Of a DNA stretch of 64,000 bases, positions 13,101 to 25,293 are shown piece by piece. The translations under genes and the position numbers were made by a program. Origin of the DNA: Armillaria gallica. Taxonomy: Eukaryota > Basidiomycota > Agaricomycetes > Agaricales > Physalacriaceae. Positions within the stretch are counted from its first letter, which is position 1; each line of letters begins with the position of its first letter. The DNA lies in NCBI GenBank assembly GCA_037576215.1, contig JBANDB010000001.1:5022001-5086000 (forward strand), given 5' to 3'. Under the pieces are notes generated by a model that saw nothing but the letters and a program-made list of their open reading frames with translations, had not been told where the DNA came from and did not search any database.

Positions 13101-13496
13101 GAATGTCTCTGCGGCGACAGTGTCTTCAGGAGGGGGCTATCCTTCTTCTTTAGGCTTTGGGGACAAAGGTATGAACCCCCTTTAACTCTAAATGCATCAC
13201 TGTCTTAAGTCTATCATCCGCTTCATTTACTAGTTCCAATATATGATGGACACTCTTCTGCCGGTCAACATTTCTTATTCTGTCCGTCTGACTTCGCTTC
13301 TCTCAAATCGCTACCCCGCTACACAACTTCCCACAATTTGGACGCTTTCACTTTGGTGTCCGTCGGATATTCGCTTTCAGTTTGGGCCAGTAGCTACAAC
13401 AACAAACCCCGTCTTACTCCAAATATCCTGTTCGTTATCGTCTTAGGATCTGCTCCCAAGAAAAACGTGCTTGTCACACAGTGTTTGTTACAATGA
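10170..13496 (+). CDS. Gene B: Ser/Lys-rich multi-exon agaric protein
   Basis: I read at least ten exons. The first is tiny (MPSR, 10170-10180), followed after about 180 bp by VPRKRNKTAAPVTPVPK. A long low-complexity part follows, rich in Ser, Asp, Lys and Pro (10.6-11.95 kb), with a KGKGKGKGK run at about 11.9 kb that looks nuclear or nucleic-acid binding. The C-terminal half (12.3-13.5 kb) is folded-looking: YYRIVVPVGYPP, then YFKWTSYGNYVNL, then PRLTPNILFVIVLG near the end, stopping at TGA 13494-13496. I recall this architecture as a repeated agaric family without known function. The intron near 12.99-13.05 kb does not join in frame with a standard donor, so the gene may carry one defect. 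Confidence 0.55.
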
Positions 13497-13898
13497 GTTC
13501 ACGTTTCTATGCTAGTCTTTACAATCATAGTTATCATATCGTAGGGTGTTAAGTCGTGTGCGTACCATGGTCCATAGGGTATTCTTTTATGTACTTGGCA
13601 GTAGTAAATGAATATTCCCTTCTCAGATCTTTCCTGTCTGAAGCCAATGTGAAGAGAACGTGTGTGTGATCTTCCACTGGAACGTCTTGATTGTATGGTG
13701 CCATTTGTATCTCATTGGTGTTGTTTTTCTTTTTCTTTTGGTATCTGGTCTTCTTTCTTGATTTACATCTGTCTTCGTACCAATTGCTCACATCCGTTCT
13801 GCCCTGACTAGTGTTGAATTAGCTGTTCGGGTCCTTGCCCCTCAGTTTTGCTTAAATATGGCTCGCCTTTGCTTTTCGTGCCTTGTTGAACTCTTTCT

Positions 13899-15793
13899 AT
13901 GGCTTACTACAATCTGACTGACATTCCCGTATGTTTCTTCGTATTGTGCTTCTGATGCTATATTTATACTGTCTTCGCACAGTTCGACGACTCTTTGGAG
14001 GATCGTATCATTGATGAGATCGATACCTACAATGATGGGCTGGACGACATGAGACTGCTGGATCGTATAGATGATGATATGTGCCTTCGTTTGTTTTCCT
14101 TTCTATCTTTTTGTTTTTCTGACAACTCTCCAGGCGATCATCTCTATTATCGTTATATGGAACAGCTCACCCATGTCGGTCGTCCCTCTAATAGCACGCT
14201 TTACTGTTCCCTCTTCGAAGGCTATCATTATCTCATCTCGGATGCCCCCACTTACATCGATCCACTCCTCCAGTACTACATCCCCAATGTTGATTGTCGT
14301 CCATCCCTCCGTGACCCTAACTACCTACCTGCTGAAATGTGGACCAAGGTGTTTTTGTTGTTACCCAGAGATGAATTGCCAGTGTTGCGGCTGGTCTGCA
14401 TCTTCTGGAACAATGTCTCCAGTCGCCTGGTTTTCACTTCAGTTCACCTGCAGCTCCCTTTTGCTTGGCAGCTGTCCTCGAGGTCTGAGGTTTACAGACA
14501 TCTCGCTAACAGGTCTGAGGTAGGGCTGGTTTTATTTGCGGCTCGTAACAATCTCAGCAATGTCATTCAGTCCATCACGTTCTCGAATTGGGCCTTCACT
14601 CCTTATTGCTTCTTTTTGCATTCATTCACCAATGTTCGCACCGTCCGGTTCCTTGCTGATGCCGGTACACCTGCAACCACCCCTCACATCCCGTATCCTT
14701 ACCTTCTCCCATCCACTGTGACTCATCTTGTCATCAGTCGTTGTTCTTTAGAGGGTCATAGTGTCAAAGGGATGCTCTCCCCCGATACTTCTTTGGAAAG
14801 TTTGGAGCTTCGAGGTTTAGAACATGGCGCCATGGTATGTTGTTTTATTTGTTGGTACCCGATTCCTTTGCTCATACTCTATCTTTGTTCAGTATCTTCC
14901 CCCGGTTCCCAGTCCTATGGAGGTAGTTACATGGTGATCTCTCACTGGGGTTGAAGGATTTTGTGCTTCCTGTCTAGATCACCCCCCTCTCCCTACGCTT
15001 AGACAGCTTTGCATCGACTACTCTCGGAACTCCATCTTCCGCATTTTGTATCCCAACGATCCCATGTCTTCCCTGGGTTTGGCTGCAGCTATGCTGCGGC
15101 AACTCTTTCGTGACCAATCGTTTCAGGCTGACATTGCCCCTATGCTGTTACCCACGCAGCATTTTCCCATCGTCCTTTGCTGCAACATGTTGACATACCT
15201 GGATATCGCTGTGGCTCACAACCTGTTCCATGTTTTGTCTGGAGTATTGGAGGACGTCCAATTCTCTCTCCGGGTCCTTATTCTTCGCTACCGTGCGTAT
15301 ATTTTGTTTTCATTATCGGTTGTCTCTTACCCAACACCCATTGTCTATAGCAGCCTGCATTTTTTGCTCGAATTCTTCCCAGACACACGTGTCTTTGGCT
15401 GCATTGCTTTCCCTCCATAGCTTAACGATCCACACCAGTCCACGTTTTTGGCATTGCTCCATGCGATCCACCTTCACGTGGGCTTCTCTCCCAAGGACTT
15501 TGGAATCATCAGAGCTGCGTATGATCATCGATTATGAAGGCGACGACCTTGTTCTTTGTACTAACATGCGCTGTGCTCATCTGGAGAATATGCTTCGGGG
15601 ACCGGACGATTCTGGTCTCCAATTGCAGTGGGTCCCATTTCGTGGCGAGTTCAGTCTTCAATTGGTTATGCAGGAGCATATGACCTTTCCATGCCATGAT
15701 TATGAAGTCTCAACTAGGTTGTTGGATGAGGTATCTCAGAGTCCACTTGTACCAGCCATCATGCTCCCTGTCGAGGTCATAATGCAAGCTTAG
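13899..15793 (+). pseudogene. Gene D: F-box-like protein, first of three paralogues
   Basis: Exons are 13899-13928, 13983-14076, 14134-14834, 14893-15292 and 15351-15793, 1668 nt in the same phases as gene F. Exon 2 is acidic (LEDRIIDEIDTYNDG). Exon 3 carries the F-box-like part (YLPAEMWTKVFLLLPRDELP, then VLRLVCIFWNNV), and the rest reads like leucine-rich-repeat sequence. Two defects are visible. The second intron's donor is AT (atatgt at 14077) where F and E have GT; retention would add 57 nt in frame. A TGA at 14935-14937 stands where F has Arg (WRSL versus W-stop-SL), as expected from CGA to TGA. F-box proteins recruit substrates to SCF ubiquitin ligases; that role is inferred from the family. 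Confidence 0.7.
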
Positions 15794-17626
15794 TTTAATA
15801 TGCCTACCTTTTATTATTTCATCTTGGTCATGTTCACTCGGTTTATCTTGCACTTTAATATTCATTTTGATCACATATTCTTCTTGGTCTTTGTATTTAA
15901 GCTGGTCTGTTCTTGCAGGCGCTTAATCTTCCTATGCTAAAGGTCGGATACTTTCTGGTTACGTGTGCATACTCGACGATATCAAGTGACGCCACATATC
16001 TCGGCCATTTGAAGGGCACTTTGTTAACTGAGTCGGTATCAGCACTCGCGTGCCTGGATGTTATATTAGGCCAGATCTGACCAAGAGTCACTTCAACGAC
16101 ACTTCCCCATTTCACGGCTGCATGCGGCAACCTGCATATTCGGCTCGTTCACGGGTCATCTGAATGAGTTGTGTTTTGCATCGTGTCCGTGGTTCATTCC
16201 TGTACTAGCAGATGCCAGATAGTCGTGTCACGCGAGCTAAAAATTGAGGGTAGGAATTTCACTTTGGCTGTGTAGGTTCCACCGACCTTCCGTCGGAACA
16301 TCACGAAGCCTGAGCAGAAGCGGGAGAAGAGTCGCACCTAGACATGCCAGTGTGCCACACTGTCAATGCGCCCTGCTCATCTACACTTGATTCTGCTCAG
16401 TATGGGTATCGTGGGCAGATATGACATTGTTTTCATGCAGTTCTGCTCTCATGGCTGGTCTCGAAGTTTGGCGAATGCCGTCGCGGAGTAATTTACCAAT
16501 TGGACACGGCACGCCACATTGTCAACGCGCTCGTGGAGTAGCTAGATGTGGCTTTGCGCAAGACAGAACCCAAGGGCGATTATTATGCCGTGCCAATGCG
16601 GTTAAGGTTGTCTCCGTGGCTTGGCGAATGGTACCAAGTTTCCGATTGGACACAGTGTGCCACGTCGTCAACACGCTCGTGGAGCAGCTAGATGTGGCTT
16701 TGCGCAAGACAGAAGTCGAGGGTGATTATTACACCAAGCTAATACAGTTAAGGTTGCCACCGATTCTTGGCGAGCGGGAGAAGGATTCCAGTTGGCATCG
16801 CGCCGCATTTGTAGAGTAGCGAGACATGTCCTTGTGCATTACAGAAGGCATGGGTGAACATTGCGCTAAGTCCCTTCCTCCGAGTGAGCATACACATGTT
16901 TAGCTGGCCCAAATTCTTCTCTTCAAGGGTTGCCCTGTTTCATCATATTCTGAATTCATGTTAGCAATTGTTAGTGGTCAACCTGCTATTATCACATGCT
17001 CAAAATCCGTATTCAGTACACGTCACACACGTGCTCCTTTTTTTGACATGTTAGTCTCTTTCGCACTCCTCCTGTCCCTGCTTGACTACAACACTACTCT
17101 ATTCTGGGGAGGGGGAAGGTCATATTTGCTCTATTCTTGTGCCTTATTTCGGGCACGTTGGCTTGGCCATCGATAAGCTCAGGAAATTGCTCGGTTGTAC
17201 ATTTTTGTTGGCGAATTTAATTACTGGCTGACTTGCCATTTCCTCCTCCCTTCAGTTACTTGGCATTCGTACCTCGTCCAGACTCTGTTTGAGCGGCATT
17301 GTGCTTATCGATGATGTATTTGAATCTTGATCTCACTATGTCCACCTGCCCTACAAACTTCATTAGCCTGCGCCTTGAACTGGTGCCATGATGTCGTGTA
17401 ATGACACACCAACATCTCTTTGACGTAAATATCGTAGCCTGATCTCATTGTGTGTGGACTGTACGGGGTCTACCGCAACCTCAACTTCATACCATCATGT
17501 TTCTATCCGATCCCTCGTGCCCTTTGTGAATTCATCATCACATCATTGCATACTCTCACCCACTTCAACTTGCACTTGCAACCTTTATTCTGGTTTCGTC
17601 TCTTTGTCTGATTGTGCGTGCCAACA
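15794..17626. other. Intergenic region between D and E
   Basis: No gene is recognised. The region contains a diverged tandem repeat array (16.27-16.87 kb, listed separately). The remainder (15.8-16.25 and 16.9-17.6 kb) shows only short frames and pyrimidine-rich sequence on the plus strand. Confidence 0.5.
16270..16870. repeat. Diverged tandem repeat, period about 146 bp
   Basis: The sequence GGACACGGCACGCCACATTG at 16502 recurs as GGACACAGTGTGCCACGTCG at 16648. Both continue through GTGGAGYAGCTAGATGTGGC and TTTGCGCAAGACAGAA. More degenerate copies lie before (CAGTGTGCCACACTGTCAAT near 16349) and after (GTAGAGTAGCGAGACATG near 16815). I estimate about four units. No protein function is evident. 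Confidence 0.65.
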
Positions 17627-19427
17627 ATGGAACCTTCCCCAGTTTTCGGTATCTGTCGGGATCTGCTGGTTGATACCCAGGTAAGTCTTCACTCTGTATA
17701 ACGATCCACGAATCATTTCTGTGCAGTTAAACGATGAGTTAATTCTCCTCTGTTGTAGTTCGATTGTACAGAATTATGCCTATCTATCCATCGCACGGAA
17801 AACGATGCTAACTTTTCAAATATGTTCATGGGCATTGAGGATGGTAAGCTCTTCTGCATGTTGTTTCTTGTCACTTGCTAAACGTACTGGTTTTCACTAG
17901 GTTCCCATCCTTATTGTGTTTTCCTCTCCAAGGTCTCCAACCTGGCTCACTGTATACAACACCCCGCTGTCATCGTGTCCGAGCACCAGGATCGGGCTAG
18001 TTCACCTACTTCCAAACTCCACCTATTCTATTGATCATGTATTATGTTTCTTTTAACTGTCGTCGATACCTTTCCCTCCCTTTGTCCGGATCAAGCGGCG
18101 TCCCAGCCTGAACCACCATCTCCAAGCCCCCTCCCTTTTTTCCCTTTCACATATTTTCCATGCCTACGGAGGTCATTCATCTCGTCTTTTCTTTTGTTCC
18201 GAAGCGAGATCTTATTAGTCTGCGAACTGTTAATAGGACCTGGCTTCAATTGTCTACCAGGATCACTCACAGTCGTTTGCGTCTTTTGCTTCCTCCCAAC
18301 TGGCAAGAATTTCTGGATGGAGCAGCACCCATGAGGACGATAATGGAAGACTACGCGTTGACCACAGAAATTGCTGTGGTGTATCTCATGAGTCGATGGG
18401 AGCTGACCCTGGCAGTGGAAGAGGTGACTCTGGTGAATTGGCCAGCACGATCAGTCTGCTTTTTTTACTACGTCTTCCCGAACGTTTGTGTGTTTCGTTT
18501 CATCAGCATCAGCCCTTTCAAGTCTCCTGCATATGAGCCCGCGCTCCTTTACGGGTATTGTTTGCCTTCAACACTGCAGGAGCTTTCGCTGGACCACTGC
18601 TCCCTGCTCGATACCAGCATCGAAGAGATGCTAGGCCCTCGTTCAGAGGTCCAGATTGTTTCCTTGAATTGTGTGGCCTATGGTTATGTTGTGCATTGAA
18701 TTTCTTAACTCTTGCGTTATCTGTGTTCAGTTGTCTTCTTGAACAGGCAGTTCCCGTTACGCTTGGAGACACTCCTATGGAATCTGACTTGGTTCATCGT
18801 CGGTATTGGCGGATGCGCCATGAGCTCGACACTGATTCCAGTCGACGCCCTCCTTCCCCTCCTGCTCTTCGCAAGCTCCGCATCGAGTTCATGACCGATT
18901 ACGACCATCCTGAGTGCACGCAGTGTTGCATGCCTCATCTTCTTCATGATCAACTCTTTTCAACTCCGGCTGCTCGGGCAGCATTTGCACGGTTGGTCCC
19001 ATCTGGGCATACCTTCCCGGTGGCTATGCACTGTGACCTGCTCGAGGAACTGGATATCGTCGTGGGAGATCTCCTATGGTGTGTGCAGTCCGATATGTGG
19101 GAGTGTACCAAGTTGACTTTGTCGACTCTTTCATTGACTATTCGTGAGTGTCATACTGTCTATAGAATGCGGCGATGTTAATACTGCATGGTCTGTCTAG
19201 CTCATGCGACTGAATATGCTCTCGGGAGGACGGTCGTCCTCTCAAGCCTATGCCGACTTCAGTACCTCAAACTTGACGCCTTTCTCCCCAACGTCGCACT
19301 GCTGTTGAATGCCGTGGGAACATGGGCAGGCCTGCTACGTGAAGCGACCAGTTCCCGCATGGTACTTCGAGTCAACATGTCCCATTCCCACTATGGTAGT
19401 CTTGCCACCACTTTGCGAATGTCTTGA
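17627..19427 (+). pseudogene. Gene E: F-box-like paralogue, frameshifted
   Basis: Exon 1 is 17627-17680 and exon 2 is 17759-17843, 85 nt exactly as in gene F. Exon 3 opens with SHPYCVFLSKV, matching SHMYFVYLQDL in F. The frame then stops at TGA 18032-18034, while the F-box-like part (MPTEVIHLVFSFVPKRDLIS, then LRTVNRTW) from 18160 is in a different frame. A frameshift therefore lies between about 18.0 and 18.16 kb. The remainder runs through exons to about 18690, then two more to TGA at 19425-19427 with leucine-rich segments. Translation from 18160 could still yield a shorter protein. Confidence 0.6.
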
Positions 19428-20684
19428 CTCTTGCATTTCTTCTTACCTTCCCCATCCAACTCTAACTCATCCTTCAGGAGTAGCTTTACCCTCATAATTG
19501 GGGCATCTCATCGGTTGAACCTGTCAGACAGCAACCACGCTGATTGATTAATTCAAGATTTGGTCGCGGACTCTCGGGTGGTCGCAAAAATCTGTTCATG
19601 GGTATATGCCTGTCGAGACGATTAATCCAGGTATCAAGCTTAACACCGTAACATTGTTCTCCGTTGTTTCTTGTCGAGTTTTCGTTGTTCTACTATAATG
19701 TGTTTATCTCAATTTGACTGTTACACGCTGTGCTTGTAATTGCAACATCCTCAAACACTTTCAATACAAGACCCCTCCCATTGAAAATTTAGCCTAGCCG
19801 ATTGGCACGCATATGTTGTTGCTATGTAATTGGATTTTCTTTGTTTGTCCTTGTTGACATGTCACCTCTTCCTTAGTCTTCTCTCCATCCAAATCTGGCT
19901 CGTTCAATCCTCAAATTGTTCTCTTGTTTTTGTAGTACCTCTTCATAAAACCCATCTATCCCACCTCGTTTCTGTCCAACCATGTGGATCGTATCAAAAT
20001 CGTACACTTATCTTCGTATCTGTTGGTGGCATTCTTCTATATGTGTGGCGTGAAATCGGGGTACATCTCGTTCCTCTAACCATATTAGTGTATGCCCTGG
20101 CGGACGTCTCTATGCAGTAAATGCGCTCTGAAAGTTTACTTGACATGAAGCTATTGACTTGCCCTGTTTTTATTTTTTTCCCTGTCTTCTCATTTATTTG
20201 AGTGTTTACGCTTTGTCCCAGGCATCGTTACCCGCTGGTTCCTGCACTTCTGCCGCAAACATGAGTTCTGTCCCTTGATGTTCGTGAAGCAAATATATAT
20301 ATATATACAATACTCCCCGTCCCAACAGATGGTAAATTTCTGTATCGGGATGAATTCGGGGGGGGGGGAGGAAATCCCTTTTATCTTTCATGCCTTGAGG
20401 GTTTTCGTTTTTAAGCTGGGTTTGCTGGATGAGTTGCCCTCTACGTCTCTTGCCTCGCTCTTCGACCTCTTTATCTCGCTCTTTCTCTTTCACTCTGCCT
20501 TTTTGTGCTCGACTCTGGTGTACTCACATCGGTGTTTACCTCATTTGCAGGCTTCGGTGCGTGTGGTTCCATCAAGCTACTATCGTCTACCAAACACTCA
20601 CCCCTGCCTCTTTTCAAGAAGTGCGCTTTAGCAATATCTTACCGCTTGTGCAACTGTTCATTGTATCAGCTCTATACTGGAAGT
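19428..20684. other. Intergenic region between E and F
   Basis: No gene is recognised. Short simple repeats are present: an (AT)n run near 20295 and a G run near 20358-20367. The region just before F is C/T-rich on the plus strand. Confidence 0.5.
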
Positions 20685-22616
20685 ATGCCTGTGTATAATG
20701 AGGTAAGTTTTCCATGTCGTTCTTCGTCCCTACTTCCCTATTGACATGACGTTGTCGTACCTTTTAAGTTTGATTATGAAGATATGGATAGGTCTATCGA
20801 TGCCTACGAGTCTGAAATGACCACTCAGGACATTCTCAGAGCTATTTCCAATGGTACATTCCGCTGTTGTAACCGAGTAGTCCATTCACAGTGCTCATTA
20901 TCTACAATTTAGGATCGCACATGTACTTTGTGTACCTGCAAGACCTCATTTCCTCCAGTGCTATCGATGGCAATCTCCTCAAGGCTAACGTATACGAAAG
21001 CCTCGAGCCGTACCTATCTCGCTTCATAAACCATTGGCACCAGCGTTCCCTTAGCCGTTTCCCCCTGGCTGCGACTCACTGGACCGTACCACTATCGTCA
21101 TCATGGATGGATTTCCCTGCTGAAATTCAACTAGAAATTATCGCGTTCATTCCTATTTCCGACCTTCTGAACCTCCGTGTCACCAACAATTACAACAGAC
21201 ATATCATCACTCTGATCACTCATTGTCGATTGCGGTTTCGCTTACCTCCCAGTTGGACCGATTTCACTGCCTTGTCTGTGGATCCATGGGAGTGGGCCGC
21301 AAGCGCTGAGCTCTTGGGTGCCATTTTCATCGCTGAAGCATGGTTCCCCATATATTCTGTGTCGTTCGATTCTTGGCCCATCTCCAATTATTGCTTTTTC
21401 AAATTCTTGCGTAACGCCAACATCACAAATGTGTCCATCATCGGGTTTAGACGTGCCAATACCTATTATCCGCACGTTCCCTATCCCTTTATGCTACCTC
21501 CCACCGTCAAACATCTTTCCGTCGCCCGATGCTCTCTTGTGACCCATAGCATCATCGGATTACTGTCGCCCGGCACGATGTTAGAGTCTTTAGAGATCGA
21601 TCGCATTGACAATGGTTTTCTTGTACGTGTTTGATTGATCTGCTACCTTTATCTCACCTGACGCTTGGCACACACGCTCTCTCTCTCAGATTACGCCGCT
21701 GCACCCGGGAACATATGGGATCGACATCTGGCGATCACTCAATGGCCTAGATTCCTATCGTTGTGCTCTTGTCCGTCTCCCACCCATGGCTTCCTTAAAG
21801 CGTCTGAAGTTGCACTTCAGTCCTTTTATCCCCAATGGAAATTGGCACAATAAACCACCTTTGTATTTCCAGCCTCGGTACATGCAAAGGCTTTTTCTCG
21901 CCCAGCTGTTCCATACCCCTCGAGCACAGAGCATTGTGAACACATGCTTGAATGCCTGGGAGACCTTCCCTCCCCATTTACTACTTTCGGCTGTCATGGA
22001 CTTGGATATTTGTCTGGGTTCTTATCTCTATCAGAGTGTTCGATGGGGTTGGAATGAAATGGCCGACTCACTTACAACATTGACCATCCGAGATTGTATG
22101 TTACATCCTTTCCTTTGAATGGCTGTTCTGTTCTTACGCGATCTTACCTTTGCAGGTCTTGTTGAGCAGTCATCCGATAGTCGCTTGCACCTTCCTCTCA
22201 AAGGTTTGCGTGCTCTGCAAAGTGTCAAGGTCGTCGGACCTGTATGTTCGATTCGCTGTCTCCTTTGGAGTTTGGTCAGTTGGAGCTCTGCTGCAAAGGA
22301 ACTCCCATCAGCGTCTCTTACCATCCTTATGCACATTGATAGACGTGATTGCTGGGATGTGCCTAGAGTCCTGACTTATGACATCCTGCTTTGTGTTCTG
22401 ACAGCATCTTCTTATACCGGTTTCCGTTATTTTGGCGGAACTGTGGGTTTCGAGATAGTGTCGAAGATGGAAATGGCCTTGTTAGCGCATGAGTTACTTC
22501 ATCTTTATGATCTCATGGCCCAGTTAAATGCTAACTCTTCTGTGAAGGCGACGTTTGCCCCCCCTCGATTACTTATTTATCCAAATGATTTCAACAACAT
22601 GGTCGTGCATGTTTAA
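20685..22616 (+). CDS. Gene F: F-box-like/LRR protein, intact
   Basis: Five exons are visible: 20685-20702, 20769-20853, 20913-21622, 21690-22095 and 22156-22616. They total 1680 nt, or 559 residues, with consistent phases and no stop. Exon 2 is acidic (FDYEDMDRSIDAYESEM). Exon 3 holds the F-box-like helix pair (MDFPAEIQLEIIAFIPISDL, then LNLRVTNNYNRHI) followed by LRFRLPPSWTDF, also found in E as LRLLLPPNWQEF. The C-terminal 350 residues alternate leucine-rich segments such as LPPTVKHLSVARCSL and LKRLKLHFSPF. It is the only undamaged member of the D/E/F trio. An SCF substrate-receptor role is a family inference; no target can be guessed. Confidence 0.75.
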
Positions 22617-23033
22617 TCCCCCACCGTGCTTATCAATTGCTCTATACCTACTTATTTCTTGACGTCTCTATTTGTCTCGCATACACATAATACTTATCAG
22701 TAGGCTATAGCTCTATACCTGCTTATTTCTTGATCTCTGCTTGTCTCATTAATATAATTACATTCAAACAGCATGCTAAAGCGTACAAGATCGTTCCTCT
22801 TATCTATCACTATCGTCTCCGTCGATGATAACTATGCCATGGTTGAACGCAGGTCCCGTTGAACACTGCTTCATGCGTCAACGGCGATTCTGGCACAATT
22901 CTTGGGGGGGGGTGGATTGTCGTGTGCCAATGAAAGTGACTTCTTCCACACAGGACAACCTAAATACAGTATTAGAAAAAAACAGTAGAACAATTCATCG
23001 CATACAACACGTGTAAGAACTGATTATGCACAT
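22617..23033. other. Convergent 3' intergenic region of F and G
   Basis: This separates the 3' ends of F (plus) and G (minus). It holds two copies of CTATACCTRCTTATTTCTTG about 70 bp apart (near 22643 and 22713). No gene is seen. Confidence 0.5.
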
Positions 23034-24617
23034 TTAAAACAAAGGTTCAGAGGATTCTACGACTTCCAATCCACCGTTTTGTAATTCTTCCCACATGGTT
23101 GTATAAAGATTCGGCCCTTCATACAGAGTTATATCTGACTCTAACACAAGGTGTTTCACGGTTGCGCAAGTAGCAGATCTCGCACGTGTATGTAAGGTGT
23201 CAATCAGCAGGAAGATGTCATCATCAGGAACTGGGAAGGAAGGCATGATCCAAAGCAATGTAATGTCCGTGAGAGCAGGCAAAAAACGAGTATCGGATCG
23301 CATTTTTTCAAGCAATATGAGAGTGGTATGATAGCATGACAAACGCAGAGTAGTGATGTTCGGCAATGACTGTAACATCACGATGAGATTGCATTCAAAG
23401 TCTGGGAACTTGGAATCTGCAAATGAATTAACGTAACAGGCGATGTTGGTGATATGTGGATTGTGTTTGTCAAATAGAGGGAGTCTCAGGTGGAAAACTA
23501 CCCCTTCATATGCCAGCTGAAGAGACGTCACGTTGGGAAGGTTCAATTTGGACCACGCATCAGGAATATCATGTGTATCGTTGTAATCCCTTAGAGTGAT
23601 TTGAGAAAGCAAAGGAAGGTGGACCATATCGTCGTCATCGCGCCATTTCACATCACAGAGTATATCCAAGGACTTCAACGCCCACATTGCTGGAAGAAGG
23701 CATGAGACATCGTGAAGCTGATCAAAGAGGTTAACCGAGAATTCCTGGATATGGTTATACATAGTTTCGGTGGAAAGTGATAAAGACAAAAGCGGAAGAG
23801 GTGATAGGAATAGTCGGCATAGTTTGGGGGTGAAACGAAATGCCTTGAGGATGACCCCGGTGTATCGATCTTCCTCCTCGAGGTCCCCATCCAAGTAGAC
23901 AGAATCAGTGATAGAAAGGGTACGCAACTCTGTCAGAGATTCTCTGGGACATTTTTCAAACATCTTGTACACCTCAGGTCCTGCATCAACAGTTAACGAT
24001 CGCCACCTGGCCGCCGATGTGAGAAGGCGGGAAAGAACCCTATTGGTATCTGGATGGGTACGGGGGCCATGGACGAAGACATTGAGAAGATGACTTCCGC
24101 TCCTTTCGAGACGATCGACGAGGATACACTCAGCACGGGATAAATGATATTTCAAGTATATGTCGTCGTCGAAATTGAGATGTACATCGGACCACAGGGA
24201 CAGTGTCCCTAGAATAAGGGCTCTCCACCATTGACAAACGCGAGCACATGCCCAAAGAACCGTGTCAGTTGAAACGGCAGATTTGCGTGTAAAATTGACG
24301 ACTAGAGCGAACAACTCCAGCAAAACGTCGTCGGGTACACAGCAGACAGGATGTAAGATCAATTTCAGATGGACAAGAAGCTTTTCCGCCTTAGCTTTCT
24401 CCATGGACAAGAACAAATGATCCTTCACAACCAAACGATGACCAAATCTGTTGACCGTGACGATAAAGCGCTGGCATTCCTGGATTTTCGCTAGAACGGC
24501 GGGTCTGATAGCGTCGGAAGGAGGGAGATTATGGAGAAGCCCTTCAATGATTTCTGGCGAAGGAGGTGATGGTATGGCTTTCATGAAGGTCTCTTTTAAA
24601 ACATCATTAGACTCCAT
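23034..24617 (-). CDS. Gene G: single-exon F-box-like protein
   Basis: An uninterrupted 527-residue frame starts MESNDVLKETF at 24617 and ends at 23034. Residues 1-90 form a helical lead (LLHNLPPSDAIRPAVLAKIQ). Residues about 90-145 resemble the agaric F-box-like block: CVPDDVLLELFALVV, then LWACARVCQWWRALIL, then GTLSLWSDVHL. The rest contains regularly spaced leucine-rich segments such as LTELRTLSITDSVYL, LPNVTSLQLAYEGV and LPNITTLRLSCYHT, in line with a solenoid. It is unrelated in detail to D/E/F and has no introns. No defect is seen. Confidence 0.75.
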   Translation of the reverse strand: MESNDVLKETFMKAIPSPPSPEIIEGLLHNLPPSDAIRPAVLAKIQECQRFIVTVNRFGHRLVVKDHLFLSMEKAKAEKLLVHLKLILHPVCCVPDDVLLELFALVVNFTRKSAVSTDTVLWACARVCQWWRALILGTLSLWSDVHLNFDDDIYLKYHLSRAECILVDRLERSGSHLLNVFVHGPRTHPDTNRVLSRLLTSAARWRSLTVDAGPEVYKMFEKCPRESLTELRTLSITDSVYLDGDLEEEDRYTGVILKAFRFTPKLCRLFLSPLPLLSLSLSTETMYNHIQEFSVNLFDQLHDVSCLLPAMWALKSLDILCDVKWRDDDDMVHLPLLSQITLRDYNDTHDIPDAWSKLNLPNVTSLQLAYEGVVFHLRLPLFDKHNPHITNIACYVNSFADSKFPDFECNLIVMLQSLPNITTLRLSCYHTTLILLEKMRSDTRFLPALTDITLLWIMPSFPVPDDDIFLLIDTLHTRARSATCATVKHLVLESDITLYEGPNLYTTMWEELQNGGLEVVESSEPLF

Positions 24618-25293
24618 TTTGTTAAGTTCTATAACTGATGGCAGTTCCTATAAATCACATCATATCAGCACATACTTATATGATACCACGAACGGTACCT
24701 ACCTTTGTGAATTATCGTGAAATACTTAGTATGAAGAGAATAAGTACAAGGTGATCCATACATAGCCTGATACCCGGGGCGGGGGTCCTCACGAATTTTC
24801 GAACTCCGCAGGGATGCCGGACTGATGCAGAATTTCATGCCGTTCATTATCGTTTCTCATTCTTCCCCATGACTCCTTCCCCCTCCATGGCTACCAGCAG
24901 ACAGGCCCCTAAAATATGTACTTGTTTTCTCCCCCCTATCCATGTTCAAAGAAGTTCTCACTGTCTCTCATTCTCCCAGTGAAAAGGCAAAGGGCGCACT
25001 CACAGTGGCCAAATGCCTTTCCCCCACCGAAAACATGCCTGGTGCCCGGTCCAGGGTATATACCGTCTCGATATCCACTGTGTTGGGGTTGCACGCTCAG
25101 ACACGTCGTCGGCATATCAGAAGAAGGTGTTGCAGAAAGAAATTTATGCTGCCCATACTCACGCTCTTGATGTCTGCTGATATCTTTTTAAAGACGAGAA
25201 CCTTCCATGTGCGGTGCATATGCCTATTTTTCTTCTATGTTCGGAGAGATGGTTTACTTCTTTCAATAGCCGCTGTAATCCACTGTCAGTGTC
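24618..25293. other. Intergenic region upstream of G
   Basis: No gene is recognised. The plus-strand frames at 24.9-25.2 kb are short and lack a family signature. Confidence 0.4.
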
